DNA of 64,000 nucleotides from CAYZJB01 sp964602985 (lineage in GTDB: Bacteria > CLD3 > SB21), in the NCBI GenBank assembly GCA_964602985.1, contig CAZRTJ010000013.1, positions 1-64,000 on the forward strand, written 5' to 3'. The notes beneath the pieces were generated by a model that did no database searches, was not told where the DNA came from, and saw nothing but the letters and a program-made list of their open reading frames with translations. The translations under genes were made by a program, and so were the position numbers. Shown here one piece after another: positions 42,363 through 51,806 of the stretch (within the stretch, counting starts at the first letter, position 1; every line of letters begins with the position of its first letter).

Positions 42363-42668
42363 CTACTGTCCGGGCAAGGCCGGCGTTTCGCCATTCTCGT
42401 TCAATTGTCGTTCAATGATGCCCTGCTCGGACGAATCACCGGACAAATACGTAATATTCAATCCCACGCTGAGCAAGGCAAAAAGAACAGCCAACACCAC
42501 CGTCGCTTTGGTCAGCGTATCCGCCGCCTGGCGTCCACTGATAAACGTCCCGCCGCCGCCAAATGTCCCAGCCAGACCGCCGCCCTTGCTCGCCTGCATC
42601 AGGATCGACACCACGAGCAGAATGCACACCAAGATGTGCAAAACCAACAGAATCGTAAACAACATCAC
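42363..42668 (-). CDS. secG: Preprotein translocase subunit SecG
   Basis: A 101-residue membrane protein with two helices (about 3-24 and 53-75) around the conserved ILMQASKGGGLAGTFGGGG. The C-terminal tail of about 25 residues is polar. SecG aids SecYE during export. It is the last gene after gap-pgk-tpiA, a conserved arrangement in many bacteria, and lies 39 bp after tpiA. Confidence 0.93.
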   Translation of the reverse strand: MMLFTILLVLHILVCILLVVSILMQASKGGGLAGTFGGGGTFISGRQAADTLTKATVVLAVLFALLSVGLNITYLSGDSSEQGIIERQLNENGETPALPGQ

Positions 42669-42707
42669 ACTCTCCTTATGATAATCTTCTTATTCTATCT
42701 TCATATT

Positions 42708-43478
42708 CTATGAATGCGCGTCCGCCGCTCTGACAATAGCCGCAAATCCATCGGGATCCAGACTCGCACCACCCACCAACGCTCCGTCGATCTCCTCGCA
42801 AGACAAGAGGCTCGCGGCATTTTCCGCCTTCACACTGCCTCCGTATTGTATGACAATTTTTTCCGCAACGTCCGATCCAAATAGCTCGGTCAGTTGCCGT
42901 CGGATAAAGCGATGCACTTCATCGGCCTCAGCCACCGTCGCATTCTTACCCGTGCCGATCGCCCATACGGGTTCATACGCTAGCGTGACCAAACTGGCCT
43001 GCTGCGTGGTGAGGCCAGACAAACCTACCTGGACCTGCTTGTCAATCACCTCAAATGTCACGTTCGCGTTCCGCTGATCCAGGGTTTCGCCGACGCAAAC
43101 GATCGGAAGCAACTCGTGGGTCAACGACAACTTGATCTTGGCATTGACCGTCTCGTCGCTTTCGCCAAAAAACTGCCGCCTTTCCGAGTGGCCGATGATC
43201 ACATATCGGCATCCGGCATCCCGAATCATCGGCGCGGATACTTCTCCAGTCAGCGCTCCGCTGGCCAGATGCGACACATTCTGCGCTCCGACGAGTATAT
43301 TCGAATCCTTCAGCGATTCGACCACACCGTGAAGATCGACAAATGGCGGACACACGCCGATCTTTGTCTTGCGAATATCCGAAACCTTCACTTTGAGGGA
43401 CCGGGCCAAATGGACGGCCTCCGACGGGGTCTTGTTCATTTTCCAGTTTCCGACGATAAACTTCTTGCGCTTAGGCAT
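42708..43478 (-). CDS. tpiA: Triosephosphate isomerase
   Basis: A 256-residue TIM-barrel enzyme. IVGNWKMNKT carries the Asn/Lys of the active site. The catalytic His is in IIGHSERRQ and the catalytic Glu in AYEPVWAIGTGKNAT, and YGGSVKAENA is the phosphate loop. It interconverts DHAP and glyceraldehyde-3-phosphate. Its first 8 bases overlap the end of pgk. Confidence 0.97.
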   Translation of the reverse strand: MPKRKKFIVGNWKMNKTPSEAVHLARSLKVKVSDIRKTKIGVCPPFVDLHGVVESLKDSNILVGAQNVSHLASGALTGEVSAPMIRDAGCRYVIIGHSERRQFFGESDETVNAKIKLSLTHELLPIVCVGETLDQRNANVTFEVIDKQVQVGLSGLTTQQASLVTLAYEPVWAIGTGKNATVAEADEVHRFIRRQLTELFGSDVAEKIVIQYGGSVKAENAASLLSCEEIDGALVGGASLDPDGFAAIVRAADAHS

Positions 43479-44667
43479 TCGTCAACGCCTCCACGCCGGG
43501 CAACTGCTTCCCTTCCAGGAACTCCAAAGAAGCCCCACCACCTGTCGAAACGTGTGAGACCTGCTCGGCCAGACCAAATTCGGACATCGCCGCGGCCGAA
43601 TCGCCACCCCCGACGATCGTGGTCGTACCCTTCTTCGTCGCCTCGACCAGCGCCTGAGCGACGGAACGCGTCCCGTGCGCAAAGTTCGACATTTCGAATA
43701 CCCCCATCGGACCATTCCACACCACAGTCTTTGCGTTCAGAATATGACTGCGAAACAATTCGACTGTCTTCGGCCCAATGTCCATGCCCAGTTGATCGGC
43801 GGGAATTTCGTTCAACGCAACGGCTCGATGCGGCGCATCGTTCTTGAATTCCGTGGCCACGATCGCGTCGACGGGAAAAACAATCTTCGCTCGGCTGGTC
43901 TTCGACCTCTCCATCAACGACGAGGCCATCTCGACGCGTTCTTTTTCAAAAAGAGATTTGCCAATCTCATGGCCCATGACGCGGGCAAACGTGAACACCA
44001 TGCCGCCGCCGATGAGAATCGTGTCCACTTTCTCCAGAAGGTTTTCGATGACGTCGATCTTCCCGGAGATCTTCGCCCCGCCGATAATCGCGACAAACGG
44101 TCGCAGCGGCTGAGTCATGACAGAACCCAAATACTGAATTTCTTTCTCCATCAGCAGGCCGGCGGCGTTTTGACGAAAGAACTTGGTCACGCCCTCTGTG
44201 GAGGCATGCGCACGGTGAGCGGAACCGAACGCGTCGTTGACGTACAGGTCAGCGAGGGACGCCAGTTCTTTTGCAAAACCGGGTTCGTTCTCTTCCTCGG
44301 CGTGGTAAAATCGAACGTTCTCCAGCATCAGAAGATCTCCGTCCTTCATGTTCTGCACCAGTTGCTGGACTTCCGGTCCGACACAGTCCGGAGCCATGGT
44401 CACATATTTGCCGAGCAATTGTGAGAGACGTTCCGCCGCTGGACGGAGGCTCATGGACGGATTCTTTTTGCCCTTGGGCCGCCCCAGATGGCTCACGATG
44501 ATGAGGCGCCCACCCGAAGCGATGATCTTCTGAATCGTCGGCAGGGTCTCCCGAATCCTCGTGTCGTCTGTGACGTTCAGTTTGTCATCCAGTGGCACAT
44601 TAAAATCGACGCGCAACAACACCTTGCGGCCTGCGCACGTCAATTGATCCATCGTCAGCTTTCGCAC
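43471..44667 (-). CDS. pgk: Phosphoglycerate kinase
   Basis: A 398-residue two-domain kinase. VLLRVDFNVPLDD is the first substrate segment, SHLGRPKG a second, and VYVNDAFGSAHRAHAS a third. The nucleotide part has GGAKISGKIDVI, NGPMGVFE and GGGDSAAA. It makes ATP from 1,3-bisphosphoglycerate. It lies 3 bp after gap. Confidence 0.97.
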   Translation of the reverse strand: MRKLTMDQLTCAGRKVLLRVDFNVPLDDKLNVTDDTRIRETLPTIQKIIASGGRLIIVSHLGRPKGKKNPSMSLRPAAERLSQLLGKYVTMAPDCVGPEVQQLVQNMKDGDLLMLENVRFYHAEEENEPGFAKELASLADLYVNDAFGSAHRAHASTEGVTKFFRQNAAGLLMEKEIQYLGSVMTQPLRPFVAIIGGAKISGKIDVIENLLEKVDTILIGGGMVFTFARVMGHEIGKSLFEKERVEMASSLMERSKTSRAKIVFPVDAIVATEFKNDAPHRAVALNEIPADQLGMDIGPKTVELFRSHILNAKTVVWNGPMGVFEMSNFAHGTRSVAQALVEATKKGTTTIVGGGDSAAAMSEFGLAEQVSHVSTGGGASLEFLEGKQLPGVEALTNA

Positions 44668-44670
44668 GCG

Positions 44671-45729
44671 TTACCCCGCAATCTTCATGAGCAGTTCGAC
44701 CACGCGATTGGAATACCCCCATTCATTATCATACCACGAGACAATCTTGAAGAAGCGCTTTTCTCCCTTCAGATTGTTCTCCAGCGTGGCCAGCGAGTCG
44801 TAGATCGACGATCGCTCGTCGTGTATGAAGTCCGAGGAGACGACCTCATCGCTGCAGTACCCGAGTATGTTTTTCAAATACGTCTCCGAAGCTTTCTTCA
44901 TCAGACCGTCGATTTCTTCGATGGACGTATCGCGTCCAGCACGAAACGTGAGGTCTACAACTGAAACGTTTGCGGTCGGAACCCGGAAGGACATTCCCGT
45001 CAATTTTCCTTTGAGCGCCGGAATGACCTCTCCGACGGCCTTGGCCGCGCCGGTTGTGGAAGGGATGATGTTGACGGCGGCGGCGCGTCCTCCGCGCCAA
45101 TCCTTCTTGCTGGGTCCATCGACCGTCTTCTGAGTCGCCGTGTACGAGTGAATCGTTGTCATCAGACCCGTTTCAATTCCGATCCCCTCCTTCATCAGCA
45201 CATGCACGACTGGGGCCAGACAATTGGTGGTGCAGGATGCGTTGGAAACGACGTGGTGGGATTTCGCATCGTACTCGTGATCATTCACACCGATCACCAG
45301 CGTCTTGATATCGCCTTTGGCAGGAGCAGAAATGATGACTTTCTTGGCGCCGGCTGTCAGGTGACCATTGGCTTTGTCCAATGACGTGAACAAACCGGTC
45401 GATTCAATTACATAATCCACTCCCAAATCCTTCCATGGCAATTGCGAGGGCTCTTTGGTTGCGGGAATGCACTGGATCTTGTGCCCATTCACCACAAGCA
45501 CATCGTCCTCCTCCACATCCGGACGGCTCTTCGCGGTGGACAGAGTGGCCGCAGACTTGCCGTGAATGGAGTCGTACTGGAGCTGATACGCAAAGTACTT
45601 TGCATCCGTACTGACATCCACCACAGCCACGACATCCACCGCCTTGCCCAGAAGCCCTTTGTCCACCAGGGCATTGAAAGTCAGGCGCCCAATGCGCCCA
45701 AATCCATTAATTCCAACTTTGATTGCCAT
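44671..45729 (-). CDS. gap: Glyceraldehyde-3-phosphate dehydrogenase, type I
   Basis: A 352-residue NAD-dependent GAPDH. INGFGRIGRL is the Rossmann loop and SNASCTTNCLAPV contains the catalytic Cys. WRGGRAAAVNIIPSTTGAAKAV is the substrate loop and WYDNEWGYSNR the C-terminal signature. It heads the gap-pgk-tpiA-secG operon. The ATG at 45729 (preceded by another ATG at 45732) has GAGGTG upstream. The promoter and palindromic site are 90-120 bp upstream. Confidence 0.97.
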   Translation of the reverse strand: MAIKVGINGFGRIGRLTFNALVDKGLLGKAVDVVAVVDVSTDAKYFAYQLQYDSIHGKSAATLSTAKSRPDVEEDDVLVVNGHKIQCIPATKEPSQLPWKDLGVDYVIESTGLFTSLDKANGHLTAGAKKVIISAPAKGDIKTLVIGVNDHEYDAKSHHVVSNASCTTNCLAPVVHVLMKEGIGIETGLMTTIHSYTATQKTVDGPSKKDWRGGRAAAVNIIPSTTGAAKAVGEVIPALKGKLTGMSFRVPTANVSVVDLTFRAGRDTSIEEIDGLMKKASETYLKNILGYCSDEVVSSDFIHDERSSIYDSLATLENNLKGEKRFFKIVSWYDNEWGYSNRVVELLMKIAG

Positions 45730-45770
45730 CACACACCTCGATTCGGATAAATCTTAACCCTCTATCTACT

Positions 45771-45814
45771 TGTTTTTCAACCCCTTGCAGCTGTTTTTCA
45801 ACCTGTTGAAAAAC
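45771..45814. promoter_or_regulatory. Palindromic operator with a third half-site, gap operon
   Basis: GTTTTTCAAC-CT-GTTGAAAAAC (45793-45814) is a perfect 10-bp inverted repeat at the predicted transcription start. The half TGTTTTTCAACC recurs exactly 21 bp away (45771-45782 versus 45792-45803). The two-turn spacing and position suggest a repressor site. Confidence 0.6.
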
Positions 45815-45821
45815 GCGGCGT

Positions 45822-45850
45822 AATATATTGGCCGAACCCAGAAAAGTCAA
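45822..45850 (-). promoter_or_regulatory. Sigma70-type promoter of gap-pgk-tpiA-secG
   Basis: Minus strand TTGACT (45845-45850), 17-bp spacer, TATATT (45822-45827). The 5' leader would be about 85 nt and contain the half-site repeats. Confidence 0.7.
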
Positions 45851-45879
45851 ATGACTTTTGTGTCTTTTGTGTCGGCTTC

Positions 45880-48273
45880 TTATTTCGTGGTCATGGTGAA
45901 TACGCCATCCCAATTCGCCTGTGGCGGGTTCTTCTTGAATTCCTCACACCTTTCGAGATAGACGCCGGAAGGTCCGTCCTCCTCTTTGGCATGGAGCGCT
46001 GCACGGAAGCTGACGATGGCCTCGTCCCAGCGTTGCTGGCGATACGCGGCCAGACCGGCATTGTAATTTTCCACTACCTTTTTCATCGTGCTCGAAATGC
46101 CCGTGGACGTTCTCGCCAGGACCTCAAACACCTTGACGGGTTTCTCCTTTCCTTTGACCCGAATCAGATCGAGTTCGCGGGTAATCACGGCTTCTTTGGC
46201 AAATTCCTGCGTCCATTCCGAAATCATCACGTAAGAGCCGTACTCCTTGTTGGCGCCCTCGAGACGGCTGGCGAGGTTGACGTTGTCACCCATGACGGTA
46301 TAGTCAAACACCGATTCGGAGCCCATGTTCCCAAGAACGACATTTCCACTATTGATGCCGGCGCGCGCATACAGTTCGGGGCGTCCTTCCTTCCTCCATT
46401 TCACGCGCATCTCGACCAGCTTTTCCTGCATTTCCAGCGCGGCGTAACAGGCCTTCACCGCGTGTTCGTCATCCTGCAAGGGCGCGCCGAATTCCGCCAT
46501 GATGGCGTCCCCTTCGTACTTGTCAATGATCCCGTCGTATTTCGTGATGATATCGGTCATCGCGGTGAGATACTCGTTGAGCAAGTGGACGAGCTGCACC
46601 GGAGTCAGTTTTTCTGATATCGTCGTAAATCCCGCCACGTCGGAAAACAGCACAGACAACACGCGTTCTTCGCCGCCGAGTTTCAACAGACCCGGATTCT
46701 CGATCAACTGCGCCACGACTTTCTCCGGCAGATACCGACCAAACGCGTTTCGAATCGTCGCTTTTTCTTTTCGCTCACCCAGATACTGGAAAAGCGTATT
46801 CCCGACGTACGTAAACGCTACGGCCAAAACGGGAGTGACAATCTGCATGTGAATGTTGTGGCTGATGAAGAGATAGAACGCCGCCACGATAATCAAGACG
46901 ACGATCAGCAGAAACAACGGCAACGCAAGCAAAGGCTTCTGCAAACGACTCACCAGGAAGTACACGAGGAAACAGGTGATCGTCACCAAGACGACCCGCC
47001 ACACATCCGGCTGCATCGTGACGAAGTCTTCCGTGATCATGGTGTACACCGCATTCGCGTGGATCTCGACCCCCGGCATCAGGGTTTCCAGCTTCTGACC
47101 TTCGATGTTACGGGTCTCCGAAATGGGCACGGCAAAAACATCGTGCAACTCCTCCATTTCCGCGCCCAGAAGGACAATCTTGTCCTGGAAAAATCCGGAC
47201 TCCAAGAGGCCCGCCGGAATCCCCAAAACCGAATCAGCCTCCAGATCAAAAACATCCGAGTCGTATTCGGGCTTCAAGTCAAAGGTCACGTCATCAACAC
47301 ATTCATCGAAGGATTTGTACGGAAAGGTCTTGAGCGGTCCCTGGAAGTTGATCAGGAATGAATAATCGCGGTACTTCTTGATGACCTTGTCGCCAAATTT
47401 GAAATACGTTTCGGCGTTTTCGAATTCCGCATCATCGGGAATGTCGTAGTACTTGCGAAGAATCTCGATGCCAAACGAGTAAAATCGCTGGGTCGTGTCG
47501 GATTGTTCGATGGTTTCTTCGATCAGGTATTGTCTCCACACGTTGTCGGCATCATTCGTGACGCCGACCAGACCCCACGGTGCGCCCGCATCCAGGAATT
47601 TGTACAGAGGCTGGATGGACTGCTCGACCTGCACCTGACCGCCGGCCTGTTCCGCTTTTGAAACCTTTCCTGCCAATACCACATTTCCGCACTCCGCCAA
47701 TGCCAGCGCAAATTCGTCGTCTTTCTCCGGTCCGCTGTAGTCCGGCGCATCGAAGACGACGTCGATCCCGACCACCTTGGCGCCGGCACGCTTCATGTTG
47801 CGAATGAAGTGCGCGTAGTAATCCCGCGGCCACGGCCATCGATCCTTGACTGAATTGGCCGATTGATCATTGATCGAGACGACGATGATCGGCGACTCTT
47901 CTGGCGTTAACTTCTTTTCTTCGAGAACGTATTGGTATTTGAAATTGAACCGCTGATCGAGTGTTTTGAGTTCCAGCGACTCGATGGCTTTGATGTTGAC
48001 GAGGAAGCTTCCCAGCCAGACCGCCAGGAGAGTAATGAAAAGACCGCTCAGGACCTTGTTCTTGAAACCGGATGCCCAAATCCCGATGACCGCAGCCAAC
48101 AGAGAAGCAAACGTCAGTCCGATATTCAGGAGGTAAAAGGCAAACAAATTATCGGACAGATCCGGAAGAAGCTTGAGAATCAGATTCGGCACAAATACGA
48201 GTAACGCGATGATCAGGCAGATGAATGCCAGCGTATTTTCCCGCATGAATCGGACAAGAGCGCCTTTCGCCAT
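45880..48273 (-). CDS. CHASE2-domain adenylate/guanylate cyclase
   Basis: A 797-residue membrane sensor. It has three N-terminal helices (about 12-95), an extracytoplasmic CHASE2 domain (about 100-420), three more helices (about 435-505) and a class III cyclase domain (about 545-730). The two metal Asp are in VLFSDVAGFT and YEGDAIMAEFG, and transition-state residues are in VMGDNVNLASRLEG. A C-terminal TPR-like helix pair follows. The residues for ATP versus GTP choice cannot be judged here. It would turn an external signal into cAMP or cGMP. A cyclic-nucleotide-binding protein is encoded 10 kb away. Confidence 0.9.
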   Translation of the reverse strand: MAKGALVRFMRENTLAFICLIIALLVFVPNLILKLLPDLSDNLFAFYLLNIGLTFASLLAAVIGIWASGFKNKVLSGLFITLLAVWLGSFLVNIKAIESLELKTLDQRFNFKYQYVLEEKKLTPEESPIIVVSINDQSANSVKDRWPWPRDYYAHFIRNMKRAGAKVVGIDVVFDAPDYSGPEKDDEFALALAECGNVVLAGKVSKAEQAGGQVQVEQSIQPLYKFLDAGAPWGLVGVTNDADNVWRQYLIEETIEQSDTTQRFYSFGIEILRKYYDIPDDAEFENAETYFKFGDKVIKKYRDYSFLINFQGPLKTFPYKSFDECVDDVTFDLKPEYDSDVFDLEADSVLGIPAGLLESGFFQDKIVLLGAEMEELHDVFAVPISETRNIEGQKLETLMPGVEIHANAVYTMITEDFVTMQPDVWRVVLVTITCFLVYFLVSRLQKPLLALPLFLLIVVLIIVAAFYLFISHNIHMQIVTPVLAVAFTYVGNTLFQYLGERKEKATIRNAFGRYLPEKVVAQLIENPGLLKLGGEERVLSVLFSDVAGFTTISEKLTPVQLVHLLNEYLTAMTDIITKYDGIIDKYEGDAIMAEFGAPLQDDEHAVKACYAALEMQEKLVEMRVKWRKEGRPELYARAGINSGNVVLGNMGSESVFDYTVMGDNVNLASRLEGANKEYGSYVMISEWTQEFAKEAVITRELDLIRVKGKEKPVKVFEVLARTSTGISSTMKKVVENYNAGLAAYRQQRWDEAIVSFRAALHAKEEDGPSGVYLERCEEFKKNPPQANWDGVFTMTTK

Positions 48274-48292
48274 AGCCAGTCTCCGTTAGGTT

Positions 48293-48337
48293 AAAAAGGA
48301 ATGAGGCTGTCCCCGCTCGTCGAGAACAGCCTCATTC
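48293..48337 (-). terminator. Rho-independent terminator after the beta-barrel gene
   Basis: Minus strand: a 12-bp stem (GAATGAGGCTGT with its complement, 48299-48337) is followed by CCTTTTT (T tract complement of 48293-48297). It lies between the stop at 48358 and the cyclase start at 48273. Confidence 0.85.
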
Positions 48338-48357
48338 TCGCATACATGCATGCAATA

Positions 48358-50961
48358 TCAGAATACGAATTCGTATCGGGCTGTGATCACCCGGTTCGAT
48401 TCCTTTTTCGTACCAGTCAGATTGCCATCCACATCGAAGGTCTGGACTTCAATTCCGCTCGTATTGCTCAGGTCCAGATACAGCGTGTGCCGCTCATACA
48501 TGTTAAATCGCGAACCCAGGGTGAAGGTCAAGAGGGTGGCGGGGTCGACACTGGGAATCTCGTACGACGTGATCGCAAATCCGGAATAGACGTTGAGTTT
48601 CTGATCCTTCGATTCCATGATCCGATAGTCACCCGACAACCCGAAGGTCATCGACTTCGTCGGCGCCTTGTCGACGGAAACGCTGTCGAGAACTTCCGTT
48701 TCACCATCGGTGAGACTGAACGTCAGGTTGGTTCGCAGCGGAATCTTCCATTCGCTCGTAATTCCAAACCCAAACGACGTGGTTTTGGCGTCACCGTATG
48801 CGATCCAGTAATTGGCGACTGTGTCCGTGCCGGAAATCGCCTGCAGGATGTTTTTGGTGTTGTCCTTTCGATTGCTGGTAGCGACGCTCAGAGAGAAATT
48901 ATGCCGCATGTCAAACAACGTCTGCGCATAACTTGTCGAGACAGACAGGATATTGGTCTTGTTGTCTTCCGGCTTGGAGGTTCCTGCAAACTCATCTTCC
49001 CACTTCGAGGTTGACTGGGAGTACTGGAATCCATTGTCGCGGCCGATGGTGTTGAAGCCAATGGTCAATGTCGGCAATTTTGGGATGAACATCGCATACT
49101 GGAAGCCGATGTTTTTTGTTTCGACCGTGTTGGCATTGGTACCCAGGAGGTTGTTGGACGACTGCGCGTACGAGCCCGTCAGGAAGATTCGGTTTTCCCA
49201 CAGGCGGATCCGATCGGAAATTTCGAACGACTCCAGATCGCGGGCGACGCTGGCGCCGTACGTTTGGAAGTACCCTCCGTGATACCGATAACGTGCGCTG
49301 AAGTTGTTGTTCAATGCATTGATCGACGCGCCTGCCGTGTACGCAAACAGATTCTGCTTATCCAACTCACCCAGCGGCAACGGATTGAGGTTCGTATTAA
49401 ACGTAATGAAGTTGCTGACCATGTCGATCGTGCCTTGAGAAATGACGATTCCGCTCAGCGCAAGCGTCTCCTTCTCGATCGAGCCACCCGTGATATCTTC
49501 GTTCGTCAGACCGGTCGCGACGCTGGCATCGAAATTGATGCGCTTGTTCCACGCGCTGAATTTCATATCCAACCCCGCCACAACGTTTTCTTTGGGCGGA
49601 GTGCCCTCGAACAACGCGGCGTTGGTCAGTTGATTGTACTTCAACGACGACTGAATGTCTTTGGCCTTGAAAGCGGAAATACCGATCTGGGCGGAACCGG
49701 GACCCATGCTGATGCGTCCGCCAATGATGTCGCGTTGAAACGTGCCCGTAAAACTCGCGGTATCGTTATCCAGCGTATCAGCCAGACTGATCGTTGCCAG
49801 ACCGCGATTGACTTTATCCTCCTTGGAAATCACCGCACGATTCAACTGACCCTGGACAAATTGGAAATTAAAGATTCCCAGATTCACAGCGGCGCTGAGC
49901 CCGCGCACCCGGGTACCATATAGGGTCACAGGACTGAATACAGGATACGCATCGCCGTAGTCCACCAGGAGCATGTTCGAAAAGTTTGCCGTCACCAGGT
50001 AGCGGCTGAGAGGCTGATTGACGGCCGGATTGTCCTCGGAATCCCAGTCTCCCGTGAATCCAATTTTGAACCAATTCTGCTCGTACGACAGATCGCCGCC
50101 CGCACGCTTGTAGTTGGTCGTGGTCCCCAGATTGTTTTGACCTTTGAACTCGGTTCTCAGATTGGCGCGGAATTTCCCATCCTCAAAAGACTTCTTTTCA
50201 CCCACTTCGCCGCTCTGACTGGCCACCTGCGTGAACCCTTTGCCGCTGAAGATGTCTTCGGCCCCGCTCTGACTGACCACAAAGGCGGCTTCGGCGAGCA
50301 GGATGATGTTGTCTGCATCCTGGGCATACCACAGCCGGATTTCGTGATCGCCTTCCTTGATGCCTTTGCCTGAATACGTGACGAGTTCGGGAGTAACGTC
50401 CGACTGCTTCGTGACGTCGTTGCCGTCCAATTTTAGTTGCAGTTTCTTGACGTCCACGGTGTCAGCAAATAGAGAAATGGCGACAAAAAAATCGCTGGGC
50501 GACAGGGTGGCGCCTGGCTCGGGCGACAGGAGAACGGCTTCAATCCCCTGTTCCTGAAAGGCTGTACGTCGAATGACGTTGATCGTGTGCGGCATGGACT
50601 CCGGGTCGTGGGCAGGTTCCGTCACTAATTGTCCGGTGGACGTTTCCGCCGTGATATAATATTCGATCCGGTCACCGGCGTTGAGCGCTAGATCGCGCAG
50701 AACAGCCTTATAATTGCCGTTCAAGGCTTGCCGCATATCCATCGTCCGGAAGCCCGCTTCATTGTTCAGCCTGTAATGCAGTTCGACACTCGACACCGAG
50801 ACCAGGAAAGACGTCTCAATCACGACAGGTTTATCCACCGATACTTCGTGTACGGGCTGATGCACGAACACGCCGCCGAGACCGGCAAATGCAGACATCG
50901 GCAGGGTTAGTGCAAAAAGAAATATGGCAAGGAAGACCCGGCGAAATGGCAGGCAAACCAT
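48358..50961 (-). CDS. Large exported beta-barrel-like protein
   Basis: An 867-residue protein with a signal peptide (RRVFLAIFLFALTLPMSAFA). Residues about 25-240 are Ig-like beta domains (VETSFLVSVSSVELHYRLNN, DRIEYYITAETSTGQ). The remaining 600 residues are alternating amphipathic strands ending RVITARYEFVF, the terminal aromatic typical of outer-membrane barrels. No family was assigned. The likely role is an outer-membrane or surface protein. It has its own terminator. The next gene upstream is tRNA-Ser. Confidence 0.75.
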   Translation of the reverse strand: MVCLPFRRVFLAIFLFALTLPMSAFAGLGGVFVHQPVHEVSVDKPVVIETSFLVSVSSVELHYRLNNEAGFRTMDMRQALNGNYKAVLRDLALNAGDRIEYYITAETSTGQLVTEPAHDPESMPHTINVIRRTAFQEQGIEAVLLSPEPGATLSPSDFFVAISLFADTVDVKKLQLKLDGNDVTKQSDVTPELVTYSGKGIKEGDHEIRLWYAQDADNIILLAEAAFVVSQSGAEDIFSGKGFTQVASQSGEVGEKKSFEDGKFRANLRTEFKGQNNLGTTTNYKRAGGDLSYEQNWFKIGFTGDWDSEDNPAVNQPLSRYLVTANFSNMLLVDYGDAYPVFSPVTLYGTRVRGLSAAVNLGIFNFQFVQGQLNRAVISKEDKVNRGLATISLADTLDNDTASFTGTFQRDIIGGRISMGPGSAQIGISAFKAKDIQSSLKYNQLTNAALFEGTPPKENVVAGLDMKFSAWNKRINFDASVATGLTNEDITGGSIEKETLALSGIVISQGTIDMVSNFITFNTNLNPLPLGELDKQNLFAYTAGASINALNNNFSARYRYHGGYFQTYGASVARDLESFEISDRIRLWENRIFLTGSYAQSSNNLLGTNANTVETKNIGFQYAMFIPKLPTLTIGFNTIGRDNGFQYSQSTSKWEDEFAGTSKPEDNKTNILSVSTSYAQTLFDMRHNFSLSVATSNRKDNTKNILQAISGTDTVANYWIAYGDAKTTSFGFGITSEWKIPLRTNLTFSLTDGETEVLDSVSVDKAPTKSMTFGLSGDYRIMESKDQKLNVYSGFAITSYEIPSVDPATLLTFTLGSRFNMYERHTLYLDLSNTSGIEVQTFDVDGNLTGTKKESNRVITARYEFVF

Positions 50962-51089
50962 ACAACCTCCTATTGGCGGTACATTAGATTAGAATTGAAT
51001 GAATGAGAACTGAAGATAACAAATTGTTTTACTGAAAGTAACGGAAAGGCCGTACAGAGTCAAGCGATTAGTTGCCCGGAAAACGACTC

Positions 51090-51110
51090 AGCCCGCCGTG
51101 AAGGCGGGCT
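51090..51110 (-). terminator. Hairpin after tRNA-Ser, probable terminator
   Basis: AGCCCGCC-GTGAA-GGCGGGCT forms an 8-bp GC-rich stem 6 bp beyond the tRNA 3' end. A short T tract (GTCGTTTTCC on the minus strand) follows. Confidence 0.55.
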
Positions 51111-51115
51111 GGCGG

Positions 51116-51202
51116 CGGAGAGAGTGAGATTCGAACTCACGGTACGGTTTCCCGTACACACGCTTTCCAGGCGTGCCAGTTAAGCCACTCCTGCATCTCT
51201 CC
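51116..51202 (-). tRNA. tRNA-Ser (GGA)
   Basis: Class II tRNA on the minus strand. The acceptor is GGAGAGA with TCTCTCC, anticodon loop CTGGAAA (GGA), long variable arm GTACGGGAAACCGTAC, and T arm GTGAGTTCGAATCTCAC. The discriminator is G, as expected for serine. No CCA is encoded. Confidence 0.95.
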
Positions 51203-51222
51203 GGGTGGTCAAAATGCGGCGT

Positions 51223-51251
51223 AAAGTATAGGATCGATCCCTCAGTCTCAA
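51223..51251 (-). promoter_or_regulatory. Putative promoter of tRNA-Ser
   Basis: Minus strand TTGAGA (51246-51251), 17-bp spacer, TACTTT (51223-51228), about 20 bp before the tRNA. Confidence 0.55.
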
Positions 51252-51259
51252 GTTTTTTT

Positions 51260-51745
51260 TCACCAATCCTGCAGGAGCGGTGGAGAGGTCTCGTGATCAA
51301 ATCCCCCCAGCTTCAGAATTTCGATGGTCGGAACCTTGCCCCGGGGTCCGATAAAAAGCGCCCGCAGACAGGCGCGTGCGTGAACCTCGTCCCCTCGTTC
51401 AAATGTCTGTTCCAGGTAGAACCACTTTTCGTCCCACGCGACCAGCCTGGTTCGAAGACGAAATCGAACGAACGGATTCAGTGGTTTCACGAAGTCGAGA
51501 CGAACACGGCCGATCACCGGCAGCCAGCGCCGCCGTATGACCTTCCACAACGCGTGAACCTCTGCAAGCAGAAGCATCCTGCCGAGATCCATCAGACTCA
51601 GATAACGGCCATTGGTCAGATGAAGATTAATGTCACAGTCGGTCGGCCAAACACGAAAACCCACCACACTTTCGTCGAGAATCGGACGTTTTCGAGCCAA
51701 CAGAGCCAGACAGATGATTCGAAGGAGACGACCGTAGAGATTCAT
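51260..51745 (-). CDS. Hot-dog-fold acyl-CoA thioesterase-like protein
   Basis: A 161-residue protein of the 4-hydroxybenzoyl-CoA thioesterase/THEM6-like group. An N-terminal basic hydrophobic helix (about 6-17) precedes the fold. VWPTDCDINLHLTNGRYLSLMDLGR is the signature active-site region, and RVRLDFVKPLNPFVRFRLRTRLV the central beta sheet. It probably hydrolyses acyl-CoAs; the specific substrate is unknown. It ends just before the tRNA-Ser promoter. Confidence 0.8.
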   Translation of the reverse strand: MNLYGRLLRIICLALLARKRPILDESVVGFRVWPTDCDINLHLTNGRYLSLMDLGRMLLLAEVHALWKVIRRRWLPVIGRVRLDFVKPLNPFVRFRLRTRLVAWDEKWFYLEQTFERGDEVHARACLRALFIGPRGKVPTIEILKLGGFDHETSPPLLQDW

Positions 51746-51806
51746 GAAAAAAAAAGGGCCAACCCCTGCGAGTTAGCCCATCCGTTGATTTGTCGAAACG
51801 TCTGCT

